NCBI GenBank assembly: GCA_001179505.1
Contig: CDMY01000982.1
Location: forward strand, 124,001 to 188,000
Source of the DNA: Vitrella brassicaformis
Taxonomy: Eukaryota > Sar > Vitrellaceae
Direction of reading: 5' to 3'
Length of the DNA: 64,000 bases
Shown: positions 11,506 to 24,600 of the stretch, one piece after another
Position numbering within the stretch: the stretch's first letter is position 1
How the letters are laid out: every line of letters begins with the position of its first letter
Made by a program: the position numbers and the translations under genes
Notes under the pieces: generated by a model
The model's input: only the letters and a program-made list of their open reading frames with translations
Databases searched by the model: none
What the model was told of the DNA's origin: nothing

Positions 11506-14500
11506 TCACTTGCCTGCATCCCACCCCTCCCACCTCTCTCTGACCTCCTTCTGTCCTTTCTTCACTGCCTCAACACGATCTGACACACCAGACGGCCCCT
11601 TGGAGTCCTCTCCAGTTCCCACAAGGAACCTCTCTGAATACTCTTGCAGTGACGGCGGCGCGTTCTCTCTTTCCCGTGGTGCACCCGACAGGTTCTCGTC
11701 TTCGATGACCATCACCCACTGTCTCGGCTTGCGTGACGGGGAGCGGGGCGGCTGCAGTGTGCTCACAACTTTCTCAAACTCAACAATCGACTGCATCTGC
11801 CTCAGCGATGGGTCAGAGGCAGGGAGACACCCAAGCTGACCAATCACCAGCAGCAGCGTCCCGAACGTGACTGCGATATGCTGATCACCAGCCGCGTCGA
11901 GTGCCGAGAGTGCGTCGGGGAGACGGCTGTGGAGGGCACGGCTCGTCTCCTCGCATGACGACAGGAGTATCTTGAGCAGCGGGGTGGTCTTGACGTTGCT
12001 GGTCGACGGCAGCGGCTGGCAGTGGAGGACCAGAGGGGAGTCCTCTGCAGGGATGATGATCGAGCACGAGAGGGTTTGTTGAGAAGAGGAAGGCTGCGTG
12101 CGGATGAAGTATCGCAGCTGCTCGCGGCGATGGCGCCACATCTGCACGGAGACACAACTCTCACATCCACATATACTTTCGTGGTGGGCTGGCTGTAGTA
12201 CCTTGAATGCGATGTCCCATGGAATGACTGTCATGTATGTTTCCGTCCCTCCTCCATTGGTACTTTCCGTCTGCTCCACCCTCACAATCACAGCCACCCA
12301 GCTGAACTCCCCAGGCAGACCGCTGGCTCGTCTCTTCGGTGGGAAGCTCGTCCGTGCGGCAAGGCGGTCAACAAGGGCTTGCCACTGGTCCACACGTTCA
12401 TTTGGGCGGCCGCCTTGGCCGGCTTCAGTAAAACCGCATATGGTCAGGGACGCGGTGGGAGCTGCTGATTGTTTCTCTTCCTCTCCGGGTGATGGTTCGA
12501 ATTGGTCAGACACGATGTGGCAGACGACCGTTGGGGCAAAAGGCAGCTTGCCCCACTCCCTTCTGAGCTCTCCTTTCCGTTTCTCGTCCTCATTTGTCTG
12601 TTGCGTGTCCTTCTCTTGTTCGGCCCCACTTGCGGTTTCCTGCTCCTCTTCCTTCTTCGACTCTTCAGCCGGCTTCATTTCTTCGTCTGCATGTGCTTCC
12701 GCTACCGATGCTGTACGTGCCTTCTCGAAGCTCTGCCGCAGGCTCTTCGCCGCCTCGGTGAAGGCTGCCGCGACGATGTCGCGGACAACAGAGGCGGCCT
12801 CCCCAGTGTCGTCGTCAATGGCTGCCTCGGCGTTCGCTCGTGCTTGATGGAGCAGATCCGAAGACAGCTTCTCCTGTGCCATGGCCTTCCGAGCCCGATA
12901 GCCCCTCCAGTGCTTCTGGATCATGATGGCCGCCAGCCGCCTCCTCCTCTTTTTGTCTCTCTTCTGTCTCCTTCTCTTCAGCTCCTTCACGTCATCGCGG
13001 ACCATCTTGCCTCGCCACGCCGCTTGCAACTTGGTGGCCGCATCTCTCATCCTAGCTGCTGAAGGGAATGCGGCGGCCTTGCAGAAAAGGGTCGGGGGCA
13101 GCTCCTCTGGCTTCTCGGCGGCTGCCTCTTCATGGACAGGGGCTGGCTCGGATGGTGCTGGCGCGGCCTTTGCTTTCGCTTTTTTCTTGAGGGAAGACTT
13201 TGGCTGCGGTAGATGTTCGGACTCCTCCGTGGCTGACTCTTCTTTTGGTGCGACCTCGGGCTCCTCCTTTCGCTTGAGAGCAGGCTTTGCGGGCGATGGC
13301 TTGTGTACAGGGGCGGGGACAGGTGCTTCAGTGCTCTCAGGCGGCTCGTGAGGGGCCGTTGGGGCGGGTTTTCCTGGTTCTCCTTCAACTGACTCCTTTG
13401 ACGACTGTTTGAGGCAGGGCTTGGGTGGTGGCTGCTGTCGGTGTGGCTTGGACAGTATAGCACCAATGGTGCTCTCGGCCAAGTCGTCGATCTTTTTCCG
13501 TGCGGCCCTGATCACTGCCGGCTCATCTGAGGGAGAGGAACATGCGCGAATTGAGGCTTCAAAGGCACACGAATCTGTGTCGCTAACCCAGCTTCTCTTG
13601 TCCGCGCTTCTTCATCCCTCCCTTCTTCTTTTTGGGTTTCGGCTGTTGATGTTGTTTTTTCTCGATCGACACGCGCCTCACCCTGTGCCCCCTCCATATG
13701 GCCTGCACGGAGACCGCAGCTTCGTTCTCCCTTTCGCGTCGCGCCCTCATCTCTTCTCTCTTCTGTGCGCTCAACTTGCGGTCTCGCCGCCCCCGCACAT
13801 GCGCTTGAACCCGGCTGGCTGCCAGTTCTTGTCTCTCCCTCTCCCTGGACTCCCTCTCCTGCTGCTCCTGCTGCTCCTTCTGCCTTCTGAGCTCGTCAGA
13901 TGTCATTCGGGCGGCCCTGGCCCGCCAACTGGCCTGCACCTTGGTTGCCGCACGGGCCAGCTCGGCGTCGCTCTGATCGATCGGAGAAGACACGGCCTCT
14001 TCTGGTGGCTTCTCCTGCTGTGCCAAGATGACAGGCTCTTGTTCGCGCCGCTCTGGCTGTGAGATCTGTGTCTCGCCCATCTTGAGGTAAGTCTTTTCCT
14101 TGTGAAAGAACTGCTCGACCTGAGTCATCTGCGGAGGTCGCTCCGCCACGCTGGCCGCCTTGGGCAGGGTTTTGTGACGAGAAAGGGACTTCCTCTTCTC
14201 TGTCGTTTGTGATGTGGGTGAGAGGCTGTGCAGGAAGTCATCGATGATCCTCTCATGCTCGATCGGCAGAGACATGCGCAATGCCCGCGGCCTCTTGTGC
14301 TGTCTCTTCTTGCGCGTTGCCTTCTGCGGCGGGGTGCTCTCCTCTGGTGGTCTCTTGCCCTGCGACTGCCGCAGGAGGCCCCGTAAGCCCACGCCGGGTG
14401 CATCGCTTGGACGCTTAGGCGGTCCCGGAGTGCTTCGGGGTCGCACTTGGGTGGGCGGCTGAGAGACAGAGAAAGGTCCTCCGGCGAATGCAAGTCGAAA

Positions 14501-17500
14501 CTCCACTTTGTCGGGCCGCGTCCTGACTTGGATCTGGGCACCAGGGATGACAGGCAGAGAAGACCCTTGTGCTGCTGTCTCAGCACGATGTTCCCGATCG
14601 TCTCTGGGTGGCGATGTCGCTCTGGACTGCACCAGAGGAGTGGAAAACTCATACACGACTGTGTCTCCCTCCATGTGAGACGAGGCCGTGAGACCTCCCT
14701 GGACTGTCTCTTGCGCCGGTGTCCTGTCCGGTCGTGATGGGGCTTGTGGTGCGGTCGGATAGGAGCCGAATGCGGCTTGAGCCGACAGAGGTCGACCACG
14801 TCTTTGCGACGATCCTCTGGCGGATGGCTGAGCTGACTGCGGCCTGAGAGACGCGTTTGAGTATGGTGCGGCGGCGTCGTGGCGGTTGTGTGCTTCGAAG
14901 AGAGGAAGTGGCACGCTGGCGGCTTCTTGAGGGCTCCAATGGGACTGGCCGAGCCCAGAGAGGACGATCTGGGGTTTGTTAGCTGCCAAGGGCGTCTCGC
15001 GCTCATCTGTCTCAGCTGGATAGGCGTTGTCCATTGCCGACATTGCTCTCTCTGGCAGGTGGAAGAGACTCGCTGTTGAGCTTTTCGGTGAGTGTGGCAG
15101 GGCGACAGGCGCTTTGGGCGTCCACCCCTCTGCCGGCTGCTCTGTTTCTGCAGTCATCGGCCGGGTGTTGTCAATGAGAGGTGCCAGCAGGACCGTCGCA
15201 GGCGGAAGGGGTGACTCGGTAGATGGTGTCTCCTCGGAGTGGGGCAGGGGCGTGACATGGGCAGACTCACCACCAAACTCTCGTTGATTGTCGCTCTCAG
15301 GGAGTCTTGACGCATCCTGCTAAGAAAGGAAAGGATACGATCACACGAACGATTAGACATGAGAGCGTCCAGATCTTGCTCACCTTCGTGTGAGGTGCCT
15401 CGAGTAGTTCTTGCACCGCTTTAGCCGCTCGCAACGGCTGTCTCGGTGCATTGGTGGGTTTGTGCTGCCAAGCGGTGGGTGGGTAGGTAGAAGACAAGGC
15501 TGCAGCTTCTTCGGTCTGCTCTCCATCGTCAATGTGTCCCTGCTCGTCTGCCTCCATATGAAGTTGCATCGACGGACTGGTGGCAAGCAGAATGTTGAGC
15601 AGCTTCGACAGTTCGTGACTGCCGATGCGTGAGACTCTCTGCTTAGCTTTTGGCACCGTCTTGGGACGGGTGACCTTCGATGACTGCAGCAGCGGTGGAC
15701 GATCGAGAGATGACTGTGCACACACACACACGTACGCATGTACAGACACGCAAACATTGACTTTGCTTGTTTTTCTGTCAAAGGGCAAGCACGCACCACT
15801 TGCAGCTCTCTGAATGCTCGTTGGAGAGCCATGACGATTTTGAGGCAGCTTTCGTCACAGCCGTCGACTGCTTCATGTGCCTGGTTGAGTATGTCTTGGC
15901 AAAGAGCGACATTGCGGCGCGACGCAGCGACGGCAAAGCGGATGGAATATGCACGGAGAAGAGACAATTTCTGAAGGGACGCCATTAATTAGAAAGAATG
16001 CGTATGTTTCTTTTTGCTTGTCTCCTTTTCTTGCCTTGAGATTTCTCATTGCGAAGAGGTCCTTTGTTCGTTGCCGTTTCGCCTCATTGCCAATGCGGAA
16101 CAGCTTGTCGTCTATCAGGCGAATCTGACCGAAAAGGGGACACGTGTGAGATTATCCAGCTGCAAGTGCTATATCCTTTGCCCCCCACAAACCTGGTGCA
16201 GCAGCACTTCAATCGCCTGTGCAGCACAATAGTCGGCTGCCTCGGGCCTGAGAGACACACACTCACGCACTCCTACACAAAGCTATGTGTGATGGTGTCT
16301 GTTGTGTCAGTTACCTCTGGAGGTGTGCGTGTATGTCTGCCACCGCGAGATGCACCCGCTCTGGATGCATGGTGAAGCCCTTCCTGCCAGAGTGCCGCAT
16401 CGACCGCTGCTCCCTGTCGCACGCTTGGAAGCACACCAAAGCGTCCTCATAGAATCCGTACCTGTACACACACAGACAGAGAAGAAAAACGTTCACTTGC
16501 TCCCTTTGTGCGGTGTAGGAGTGAGTACCGTCTGTATGTCTCTGCCAATCTCGCCAGGCACACGAACCGCAGGTGTGCTGCATCGTCGGCCACACTCATG
16601 CCCTTCCTCGTCCTCTCTTGGCTCGATCCGCGTGACGGCCGGTGAGAAATGACGCGTGTCCTTGTCCTGGGAGGGCTCTTGGTGCTGCGAGGACGCCTGA
16701 AACACGAGGGGCACGGAATGACAAAACACCGTCACAGCTGGATGTCTCTTCACGGGTACGGGTATGCGTTCTTGTAGGGCGAGTCTCGCAGATTTTGATG
16801 CAGCCGTGGGAGGGACGGCGAATGGCGGGTGGTCGCGGTTGTCGGTGTCTGTGGCAGCAGCTGACACAGCTGACACGCACGACCAAGACAAAGAAGGGCC
16901 CGGTCCACGTCAGCTGACCACATCAGAAATGCAACCATGTGTCAAGTCAGCTCTGAATCCACCCCGTACACGAGAACGTACCATTCTTCTGTGCGTCAGC
17001 CGACAGCTGTTCCCATATCTTGGCACCCTGGAGAACGAGCGCTTCCTCCGCTCCGCTCAGTGCAAGGGAGACTTCCTCTCCATCTCCCTTTTGTTTCTCC
17101 CCCTGCTTGTGCCTTCTGCATAGCAGATTATGCCTGTGCATGTGTTTCTGGGACGTTTTCCTGCTCACCCCTCTTCCTTGCGGGAGTCTTTGTCCCTCCT
17201 GTGATCTGCATCTCTCCTCTGCCAATCCCACAGGCGCTGCTGCGCATAAGTCCACGCCTCATCGCCAGCACGCTCCAGCGACTCAACAGACTTCCGCTTC
17301 CGCAGATGGTTCACGAAGCTGATGCCATCAAGAACGAGGGAATGGGATGAATGAGTACTAGGGGAACACACGAAAGAGTCTCAGAATAAATGGGTCACCT
17401 GAGCACTTCCTCTGGGGTTCTCTCCGACGAAAAGAGTGCTGACACAGGGCGCTCGAGCGTCGTGTCCATCGTGCAGACTGCGTTGAACTCCAGGGGGCGA

Positions 17501-17616
17501 GCTTCCGCCCCCATGCACCCCCCGGGCCGGTCTCGCCCGTCCCTCCCCCATCCGCACCGGCTTTCCCCCCCTCTGATGCAGGAGGTGCTGGCAGAGATCG
17601 CCGCCGGTGGCGGCAT
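11506..17616 (-). CDS. IQ-motif (calmodulin-binding) protein, unknown function
   Basis: A multi-exon gene with five IQ-type motifs, which bind calmodulin-like proteins. In protein order they are AVSVQAIWRGHRVRRV (~13670-13720), ASRVQAHVRGRRDRK (~13770-13820) and AATKVQASWRARAARM (~13905-13955) in one exon, and AIMIQKHWRGYRARKAM (~12885-12935) and ATKLQAAWRGKMVRDD (~12990-13040) in the next; on the minus strand the higher coordinates come first within each exon. The N-terminal exons include DGISFVNHLRKRKSVESLER, YGFYEDALVCFQACDREQRS, and a helical stretch YSIRFAVAASRRNVALCQDI. Between them are Pro/Ser/Glu-rich linkers. A clear intron interrupts the C-terminal exon near 12143-12201. The start is the first ATG of the upstream exon (17616), which joins through the donor CTCAG/GTGACC near 17399; the opposite strand also has an open frame there, so this exon is less certain. 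Stop at 11506-11508. No enzymatic domain was recognised. A cytoskeletal or Ca2+-signalling role is inference. Confidence 0.7.
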
Positions 17617-18014
17617 TGATCCGAACGAGCTCACCGTGGATGCAAGCCAGTGCCTCGGTAACCCGAAAACTCATCCTTTGACTCCCCCGTGGTTGCAGGC
17701 AGACACAATGTTGGTTTGCTGTTAGAACGGGACTAGTGTAGTGTAGGTCTCGGTATCCTCAATTGTGGAGACATTTGTCGGTCGTTCGCACACGATAAAA
17801 TGCACGCATAAGGTTGCACAAATAACACCTACACACACCACACTCATCCCACAAAGCCATGCAAGACCTACACGATCATACCAATGCACCCACTCGGCAC
17901 ACAGCACACACATTATTACCCCTCCTGCATGGACAAAGATCTCTCTCTTTCTCTGCCTGCCTGTCTGCCTGCCTGATTGCCTCTGTGTCCGTCTGTCTGT
18001 CTGTCTGTTTGCCA
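17617..18014. other. Short intergenic region between two minus-strand genes
   Basis: Separates the IQ-motif gene start from the 3' end of the next gene. It contains (TCTG)n/(CTGC)n runs at about 17951-18010. A plus-strand frame over 17390-17725 is in part antisense to the first IQ-gene exon and is not called. Confidence 0.5.
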
Positions 18015-19202
18015 TCAGACAGGCCAGCATTTGAGCCTGAGGTCTCTCTCATCGAATGCACTCCACTCACAGGCCACCGGCGGCTGGCGACGACCGTCAG
18101 CATCCGACTCGGTCTCGGGCACGCAGAACGACTCATATGATGACAGATCTGAACACACATTCACACACAGATGCATCCATCGATTGATTGATTGATTGTC
18201 AGTGAGTGAGTGTGTGGGTGGGTGGGTACCGTCTAGTCTGTCCCTGAACGATCCGTCAGTGCACATGGCCATGGGGATGTTGCCCACCGACCCCCGCACG
18301 CCCCACAGAAAGGCCGGCGGTGAGTCCGCGTCCTTCACACTCGGACGTGGCGCGTCTTCCGCATACCTACACACATAGAGAGGTACATGCGCACACCATG
18401 TATGTGCACCCCTCCCTCGTGCGTGTCTTCACAGATTCCTTACACGCAGAGTGCGCATTGTGTGGTTTCGCCCAGTTCCCTGCCCGCCCTCATCCTCTCG
18501 CACTGTGTGGTGATGTTGACCAGCTCCGTCAGCCACAGCTGCTCCCCGCCCTGCTCAAGGCCCCGCTGCTTCTTCCGCGACGCCGTCCCGCTCACCAAGT
18601 CAAAGTAGTCGGCGAAACTGTACCCGCGCGTCGTCTTGACGACCTCACGCCGAGCCTCGTTGTAGATGTACCTCTCGGTCAGCAGAACGGGGTAGTCTTC
18701 GAGGCCGTATCTCCTGGCATGTTCCTCCATCCTGTGGATGTACTTGCTGATTCGCCGCACGAGGCGAGGGGGGTAGTCGTGCTCGCCGGTGAGCACCCGG
18801 CTGACGGCCTGGCCGCTGGAGGGCACCAGCTGCGGCAGAGTGGCCGAGGAGATCTGTGCAGCGGCCTCAAGAGGGACGAGGAATGTCCGCCATGTCGGCA
18901 GCAGGGCCACTACCTCTGCAAAAAGAGCAGCACAGCACCGACAGACACAGGCGCAGCAATGGGCAGGACAGAACACATTGGCGGGTCGTGTGGTTGGCTG
19001 GTTGCGCACCGAGGTGTTCTGGGTAGATGGGTGTGATGTCAGCCTGGCAGATGGACACGTTGAGAAGCGACGATGAGGTGTCAGACGAGCCGCCCCAGAT
19101 GGACACACTGAGCGCCACAGCCACCACGTTGAATAGAACAGCCACCACACGCTGCAGCTGCTGAGATATCGTCACTCCTCTTCTTGCCCGCGGCATCTTC
19201 AT
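18015..19202 (-). CDS. Unknown protein with N-terminal membrane anchor
   Basis: Not recognised. The start codon at 19202 opens with MKMPRARRGVTISQQ, followed by a hydrophobic stretch AVLFNVVAVALSVSIWGGSS that could be a signal anchor or secretory signal. Downstream exons encode EVVALLPTWRTFLVPLEAAA, a charged helical segment RRISKYIHRMEEHARRYGLE, and YNEARREVVKTTRGYSFADY FDLVSG, then FLWGVRGSVGNIPMAMCTDG and a short acidic end with WSAFDERDLRLKCWPV and TGA (18015-18017). The short exons and clean splice motifs support a real gene. It is divergent from psbU, whose ATG is 321 bp away. An earlier in-frame Met at 19358 would add a hydrophobic leader and cannot be excluded. A secreted or single-pass membrane protein is the most that can be inferred. 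Confidence 0.6.
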
Positions 19203-19523
19203 TTTCAGACAGCAGCAGGAAAGATTGATGAATAAAGCGTTGAAAGGCAGGTACAGCAGGCCTCCTGAGCGTCGTTGTGGTACTCCGGCGGGAAGATCAG
19301 CGATGGTGGCGATGGATGATGAGTCACTGAAGAAGGCCAAGTGAATGCCCGGCAGCAAGGATGGTCAGAGTGAGTAGGAAAAGGCTGTGCAGACGCCACG
19401 AGGACCCGGTGGCTGCTCTTCCAGGATGCGAGCCAGACCCGTCGAATCAAGGCAAGCGCGCAGAGAGTGCTTCGACGCTTTTTCGGTCTTTTTGCCTTCC
19501 ATCTATCCTCCCCGACCACCGCT

Positions 19524-20345
19524 ATGGCGTCCCTGTTGTCGATCTGCCTCGTTCTGGGCCTCGCCTCCGCGAGCGCGTTCGTGCCTCCTCCCACCAAGCC
19601 TGTCTTTCGCCACACGGCACTCACGGCATCCAACGAGGGACAGGTGAGAGACACCAGCAGCGGGGGGGAGAACACATGCTGTCTGCATCTTGTCTCTGTG
19701 TGTGCCAGGTTCGCCGCGAGCACCTGCTGGACAAGACTGCTGGCCTGTCAGCTGTGTTGGGTCTGCTGACCCTGGCTGGCAACGCGGGGGAGGCCCTGGC
19801 TGTGCGCGACTACGAAGGCGTCCCGTATCTGGGTAAGAGCCACCACCCACACAAGGCGCCTCAGCGCTTGTCTGTGCGCAGGTGGTTCTGACAAGATCGA
19901 TATCAATAACGTCAACATCAGGACCTACAGCCAGCTGCGTGGCGTGTACCCCACACTGGCATCAAAGATCGTCAAGAACGGGCCGTACAACAAGGTGGAC
20001 GAGCTCTACCAGATCAAGGACCTCACGCGTAAGCACGCAAGCACACAGGCAGCGAGCGCATTGTGCACGTGTTGCATGGCTGTGCCCTCCATCATGCTGC
20101 CTCCATCCCCCCTTGTGTGTGTGAGTCAGCGCGTGACAAGGAGCTGCTGAACAAGTACAGCAAGTACTTCACTGCGATGCCGCCGCGCGAGGAATATACC
20201 GTCGACAGGATCAACGACGGCATGTACGCCGGTACGCAACGCATCACACACACACACACACGGCCCGAAAGAGGACGATCTGTACCGTGCTCACCTCTCG
20301 TGTGTGTCTGTGTGACACGCAGGCACGTCAAAGTACATCGACTAG
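19524..20345 (+). CDS. psbU: Photosystem II extrinsic protein PsbU, plastid-targeted
   Basis: PsbU stabilises the oxygen-evolving cluster on the lumenal side of photosystem II. Five exons: 19524-19643, 19709-19832, 19882-20028, 20130-20231 and 20323-20345 (stop TAG). The protein opens with a signal peptide MASLLSICLVLGLASASAF. Phe follows the predicted cleavage site, the ASAF motif of complex red-lineage plastid leaders. A transit segment comes next, then a thylakoid-transfer hydrophobic stretch (LSAVLGLLTLAGNAGEALA). The mature part has the PsbU helix-hairpin-helix pattern: KIDINNVNIRTYSQLRGVYP, TLASKIVKNGPYNKVDELYQ, then IKDLT and RDKELLNKYSKYF. Start and length fit the family. This is the strongest evidence that the host is photosynthetic with a secondary plastid of red origin, where psbU is nuclear. 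Confidence 0.93.
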
Positions 20346-21606
20346 AGCCACTCACAGTCGAGAGCAGACAGATGAGAGCGTAGCGGTCGTAGAGAGGAGA
20401 GGAGAGCCCATCAATGGCATTTTTCCGTCACCGGCTGGCCTGGCCTGACGTGGCATGAGCTGACACACTTTCGGATGCACAGATTTTTCGCGTCGGAGGG
20501 AGATAGAGAGCGAAGAGAGCGCTTACTGAGGATTTTTGTCGTGTCTTGATGGTGCGTGCTGCGTGCACTGGCTGTTTCTCTTCGTGGAGGCATTTCCTTG
20601 TCTGACGCGCCATCACCAACTCCCTTTTGTTGCAATTGAACACGATTGCCGCGAAAAGGAGCCATGGGTGGCGTGTTGAGGCAGGGGAATGTCTCTAGTA
20701 CTAGAGAGGCGGACGCGATAGACCACACAAGGGAGAGTCTGTTCGTCGGCCTGTTTGCCTGCATGTATACATAGATACCGCCCTTCCACTTGCATTGTAA
20801 TGACGCAGGCACTTACCTCGGCGCTCACTGCTCTGGTCATCATCAATGCACCGTTTGCAGGCAAGCGAGTCGCATCGCTTGTGTTCATTCCGTGCATCGG
20901 TGGGACAGAATGCAGTGAGTAGCCCAGTGGGGCCTGCCAGGCAATGTGACTGTCTTGTGTGACACAGCGACTGATGGTGGTGGTGGGTATGTTCTTTGCC
21001 GTGAGTGAGTTGTGGTATTTCCTTGCCTTGCACAGCGTGTGTTGACGCCTTCTTTCCAGTGGACATTGCCACGGGAAAGAAGTCGTCACCACGCGCGTGC
21101 CAAGGCCAGGACGCGCCACGAGGCTGGTCGATACTTCGACGCCCCTTTTTCCACACCGATTGCGAGATCCACATCTGGATGGATGGTCTCTTTCCACACA
21201 CATCGAGCGACCGACTCACTATGAGGGGTGGATGCATTCTTCCCTGAATGCTGGTCTATTCTTGTCACCACCACACCTGCGTGTATGGTATGAGGGTGTT
21301 TTATTTGTGAGAGGGGGTGGAGTGGGTGGTGCAGTAGTCTGCATGGATGGATGGATGGATGGACTGAGGGGGGCGGTTCGACAGTGAGTGGCAGTGAGGA
21401 TGGACTCAGTTACGCGAACTTAATTTATTGCTCCGGATCATCCCTGAAGGCATATGCTGACTGATCCATGTACGAAAGGCGCTCGAAACCCATCCCATGC
21501 ATCCATCAATCACATCCCCTTCCACCCACCTCATGGCCGTGCTCGCATCAGCCATCCCATCCATCCATCTCTCCGATATGCCATCATCTCATGTTGATTG
21601 CCTCAC
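20346..21606. other. Convergent intergenic region between psbU and the cyclase gene
   Basis: A 1.26 kb gap with no strong coding signal. On the minus strand a good donor (GAG/GTAAGT, around 20815) follows an open frame containing HGMNTSDATRLPANGALMM, and a second open frame lies at 20411-20700. A small spliced minus-strand gene, or alternative 3' exons, is possible but unsupported by any recognised domain. A GGAT run occurs at about 21343-21362. Confidence 0.4.
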
Positions 21607-24600
21607 TCACTCGTCTCTGCTGGCCTCGTCGTCGGCGTCATCAGCCCCCTCTACATCTGCCTCGCCCTCGTTGAACGCCTGGTCCAACGACACCGTAATC
21701 CGACGCGCCGACGTGCCAGGCGTCTCTACCAACACCTGCACACACACAAACGGCAAGTGGAGGGTGTATTCTGTCTGGTATGAGGTTCGTTGCCTGGGGT
21801 GGTTGTCTGGTTGAGCCTCTGGATGTGCGTCTGTCCATGGAGATGCTTCTGTGTGTCTCGCTGACGAGGAAGAATGTCCTCATCTTGCCCTTGCCCTTCA
21901 CTTCGATCTCGCCACGGTCTTCGCACAGGAACTCATGCTGAACACACAGAGGACACACACAGAGAGACACGAGTGACAAGCAGCACTAATCTGTGTGTGA
22001 AAGTTTGGTGTGTCTGCGTGCTAGATACGTGTATGTATTGGTATGTCTGTAGCGAGATGTGCACTCTGTTGGGCTCCCCGTGAGACTGATCACACACAAA
22101 CACACATGTGCATGGGTCTTTGTCATGTCTCTCTCTGGCAGGCGTGTGTCCTTACTTCCATCCTTGCAGCCGTGTTGACAGCGTCCCCCCACACGTCATA
22201 CGAGAACTTCGACGTCCCTATCACGCCAGCCACACACGTACCTGAACGCACAACACGCGCAGACACACACACAGGAATGCAGTGGTGCGTGTCTCGATGT
22301 TTCGTGGATGGAGCACCGGCCGCTGTGGACGCCCACTCTGATGCGAATAGGCTCGCCTCTGTCGTCCTTGAACCGTTTCATGTGTCTGATCATCTGCAGG
22401 CCCATCCTGCAGCAGTCTCGCGCGTGGGTGTCGGAGGGGATCGGCACGCCGCCAGTGGCCATGTACGCTGCACACATTCATCCATCCAATGCATTCCATC
22501 CAGGCATTCATGCCGGCCGTTGATTGATCCATCTGGCATCTGCCGACCATCGCCAATTGTCTTAATCTTCTCGAGGTTGTTCTCGACTGCGCATCGGTCG
22601 AGCAGCACGAAGATGCTGTTCAGCAGAGCGACCAACCTGCAAACATCCGTCCGTCCATCCAAGCACATGAGCACCTGATACATTCATCCCAGTGACAGTC
22701 TCACTTCATGGGCGGCACGCGAGACGACATCTCGGTGAAACCCACAATATCTGTGCGCGAGCGGCACAGAGACATTCACGCCATATATGGACAAGTGAAA
22801 GTGATCGCTCACCGGAAAACAGCACCAACACCTCAAAAAACGCCTCAGCCATATTCAGCCTGCGTGAGTACCCATGACAAGGAAGGGCATCGAGGTGTGT
22901 CTCTCTGTGTATGTCTCTCTGTGTGTGGGTGGTGGTGACTGACCTGGCCCCCATGTTGACGCTGGCACTGAGCTTTCTCAGCACGTGTTCCGGCAGGATG
23001 TTGGATAGCAGAAACTCCGACCGTTCCTGCTCCTTGGTTATCTGCAGTCGGTTGATCGATCGATCACAACACAGACAGACAGACACAACGCCACGCTATC
23101 AATGGCGGGCCGACTGCATCGCATCCAGTGAGTGGCTTGGCTAACCGATTCGGTGAAGATGAAGCTCTGCCGTGCGTAGATTTCCTGCGAGTATGCCAAC
23201 ACCGCCACAAGAAAGGCTCCACCGAGGGAAGTCTGATCAGCACATGAACAATCACTTGATGGATTGACGGATGGGTGGACAAGTCGACGACTGACCACTT
23301 TGTCCATGGCGCTCTCGTCCATTGTCTGCACCACGACGGCGTCGAGGAAGAGCATCCACGCCATCAGGAATGTCATATTCACGAACCTAAGCCTGCATGT
23401 CCGAGACGGGCACGAACAGACACGGCCGCTCGCTCATTGAATCACCGTGCAGCATATGTCCGCTGGCTGACCTCACTCACTCACCGGAAGAAAAGTGATG
23501 ATATGATGACGAAGCTGTACATCCGCCTGAAGTCCTGCCCTGGCTGCTTGCTCTGTGCGTGCGTGGCAGGCACACACACACACACACACACATATTTAGA
23601 CACACCGTGAGTATTTGTGTGTGGGCGTCAGCTGTGAGCACATGTACCGCAAGAAAGGGCACCCCGGGGATTTCTGGGCTTACAGCCATGCGCACTCTGT
23701 ACCAGACAGACAGACAGACAGACATGATGTTCCTCTCTCTGCCTGCCTGCCTGCCTGTCTGCCTGTGTGTGTGTGACATACTGACACGGAGAGAAATATG
23801 GTTGCGGCCATTACCGTCTGCAGGTGACGAAGAAACCAACCTGACACACACACGTAGACACGTGGAGAGACGTGGTCTGGTCGAGCCGCGTTCCACATGT
23901 ACGATTGGCAGTGTAGAAGAGGAGAAGAGCAGCCCCCGTCACGGGGACGCTGAAAGTCTGATAGGTACATCACATCCATTCAATCACACACACATCCTTT
24001 TTCCCCACGAATGATGGTGCTTTACTTTGTGCAGCCAGCCAGCCACGAGCGTACCATTATGGGGAAGCCGAACCTGCCATGGGCATAGTCGCTCTCCATG
24101 CCCATCGACCGCACTTGTGCGTTGGCAGCCGGACACGCCAGTACACCTGAGTCAATCCCATCAAGGTGCCCATCCACCCACCATGCAGGCGGAGACACGT
24201 ACACGTGTGTGCTACCAAGTTACCAAATATGGTCGACCCCCACAGTGCGATTTCCACTGTTCGCTTGCTCAGCTTCACATACGTCTCCCGAAACCGCCTC
24301 TGCAACAAGGGAGTGCAACACCTTGATGTGTCTGTCATACGAGCTATTTTGTCCCACCCACCTCTAGGTCAGCGTCGCGGAACTCGAGAGTGGCAAAGTG
24401 CATGGTTTGTCCAGAGCTCCGCCACACCTCTTTCCTGTTGAGTGGGTCGGGGGAAATTGGGCTGGCGGCGAACAGAGACAGGCGGTGGAATATGCTGCAG
24501 ACAGACAGACAGACAGTCAGAAGAGGCAAGGAGATTGAAGCTGCGCATATCGATTGGCTGGTCCCCCACCCTCGGAAGCCCCAGCGCATCATCGATTTGC

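Noticed and set aside
17390-17725. Plus-strand frame ending PNELTVDASQCLG
   Set aside because: Plausible locally, but the minus strand has a matching splice donor that joins in frame to the IQ-motif gene; kept only as a caution on that exon.
22043-22678. 211-codon plus-strand frame opposite the cyclase
   Set aside because: Antisense to well-defined cyclase exons with catalytic motifs.
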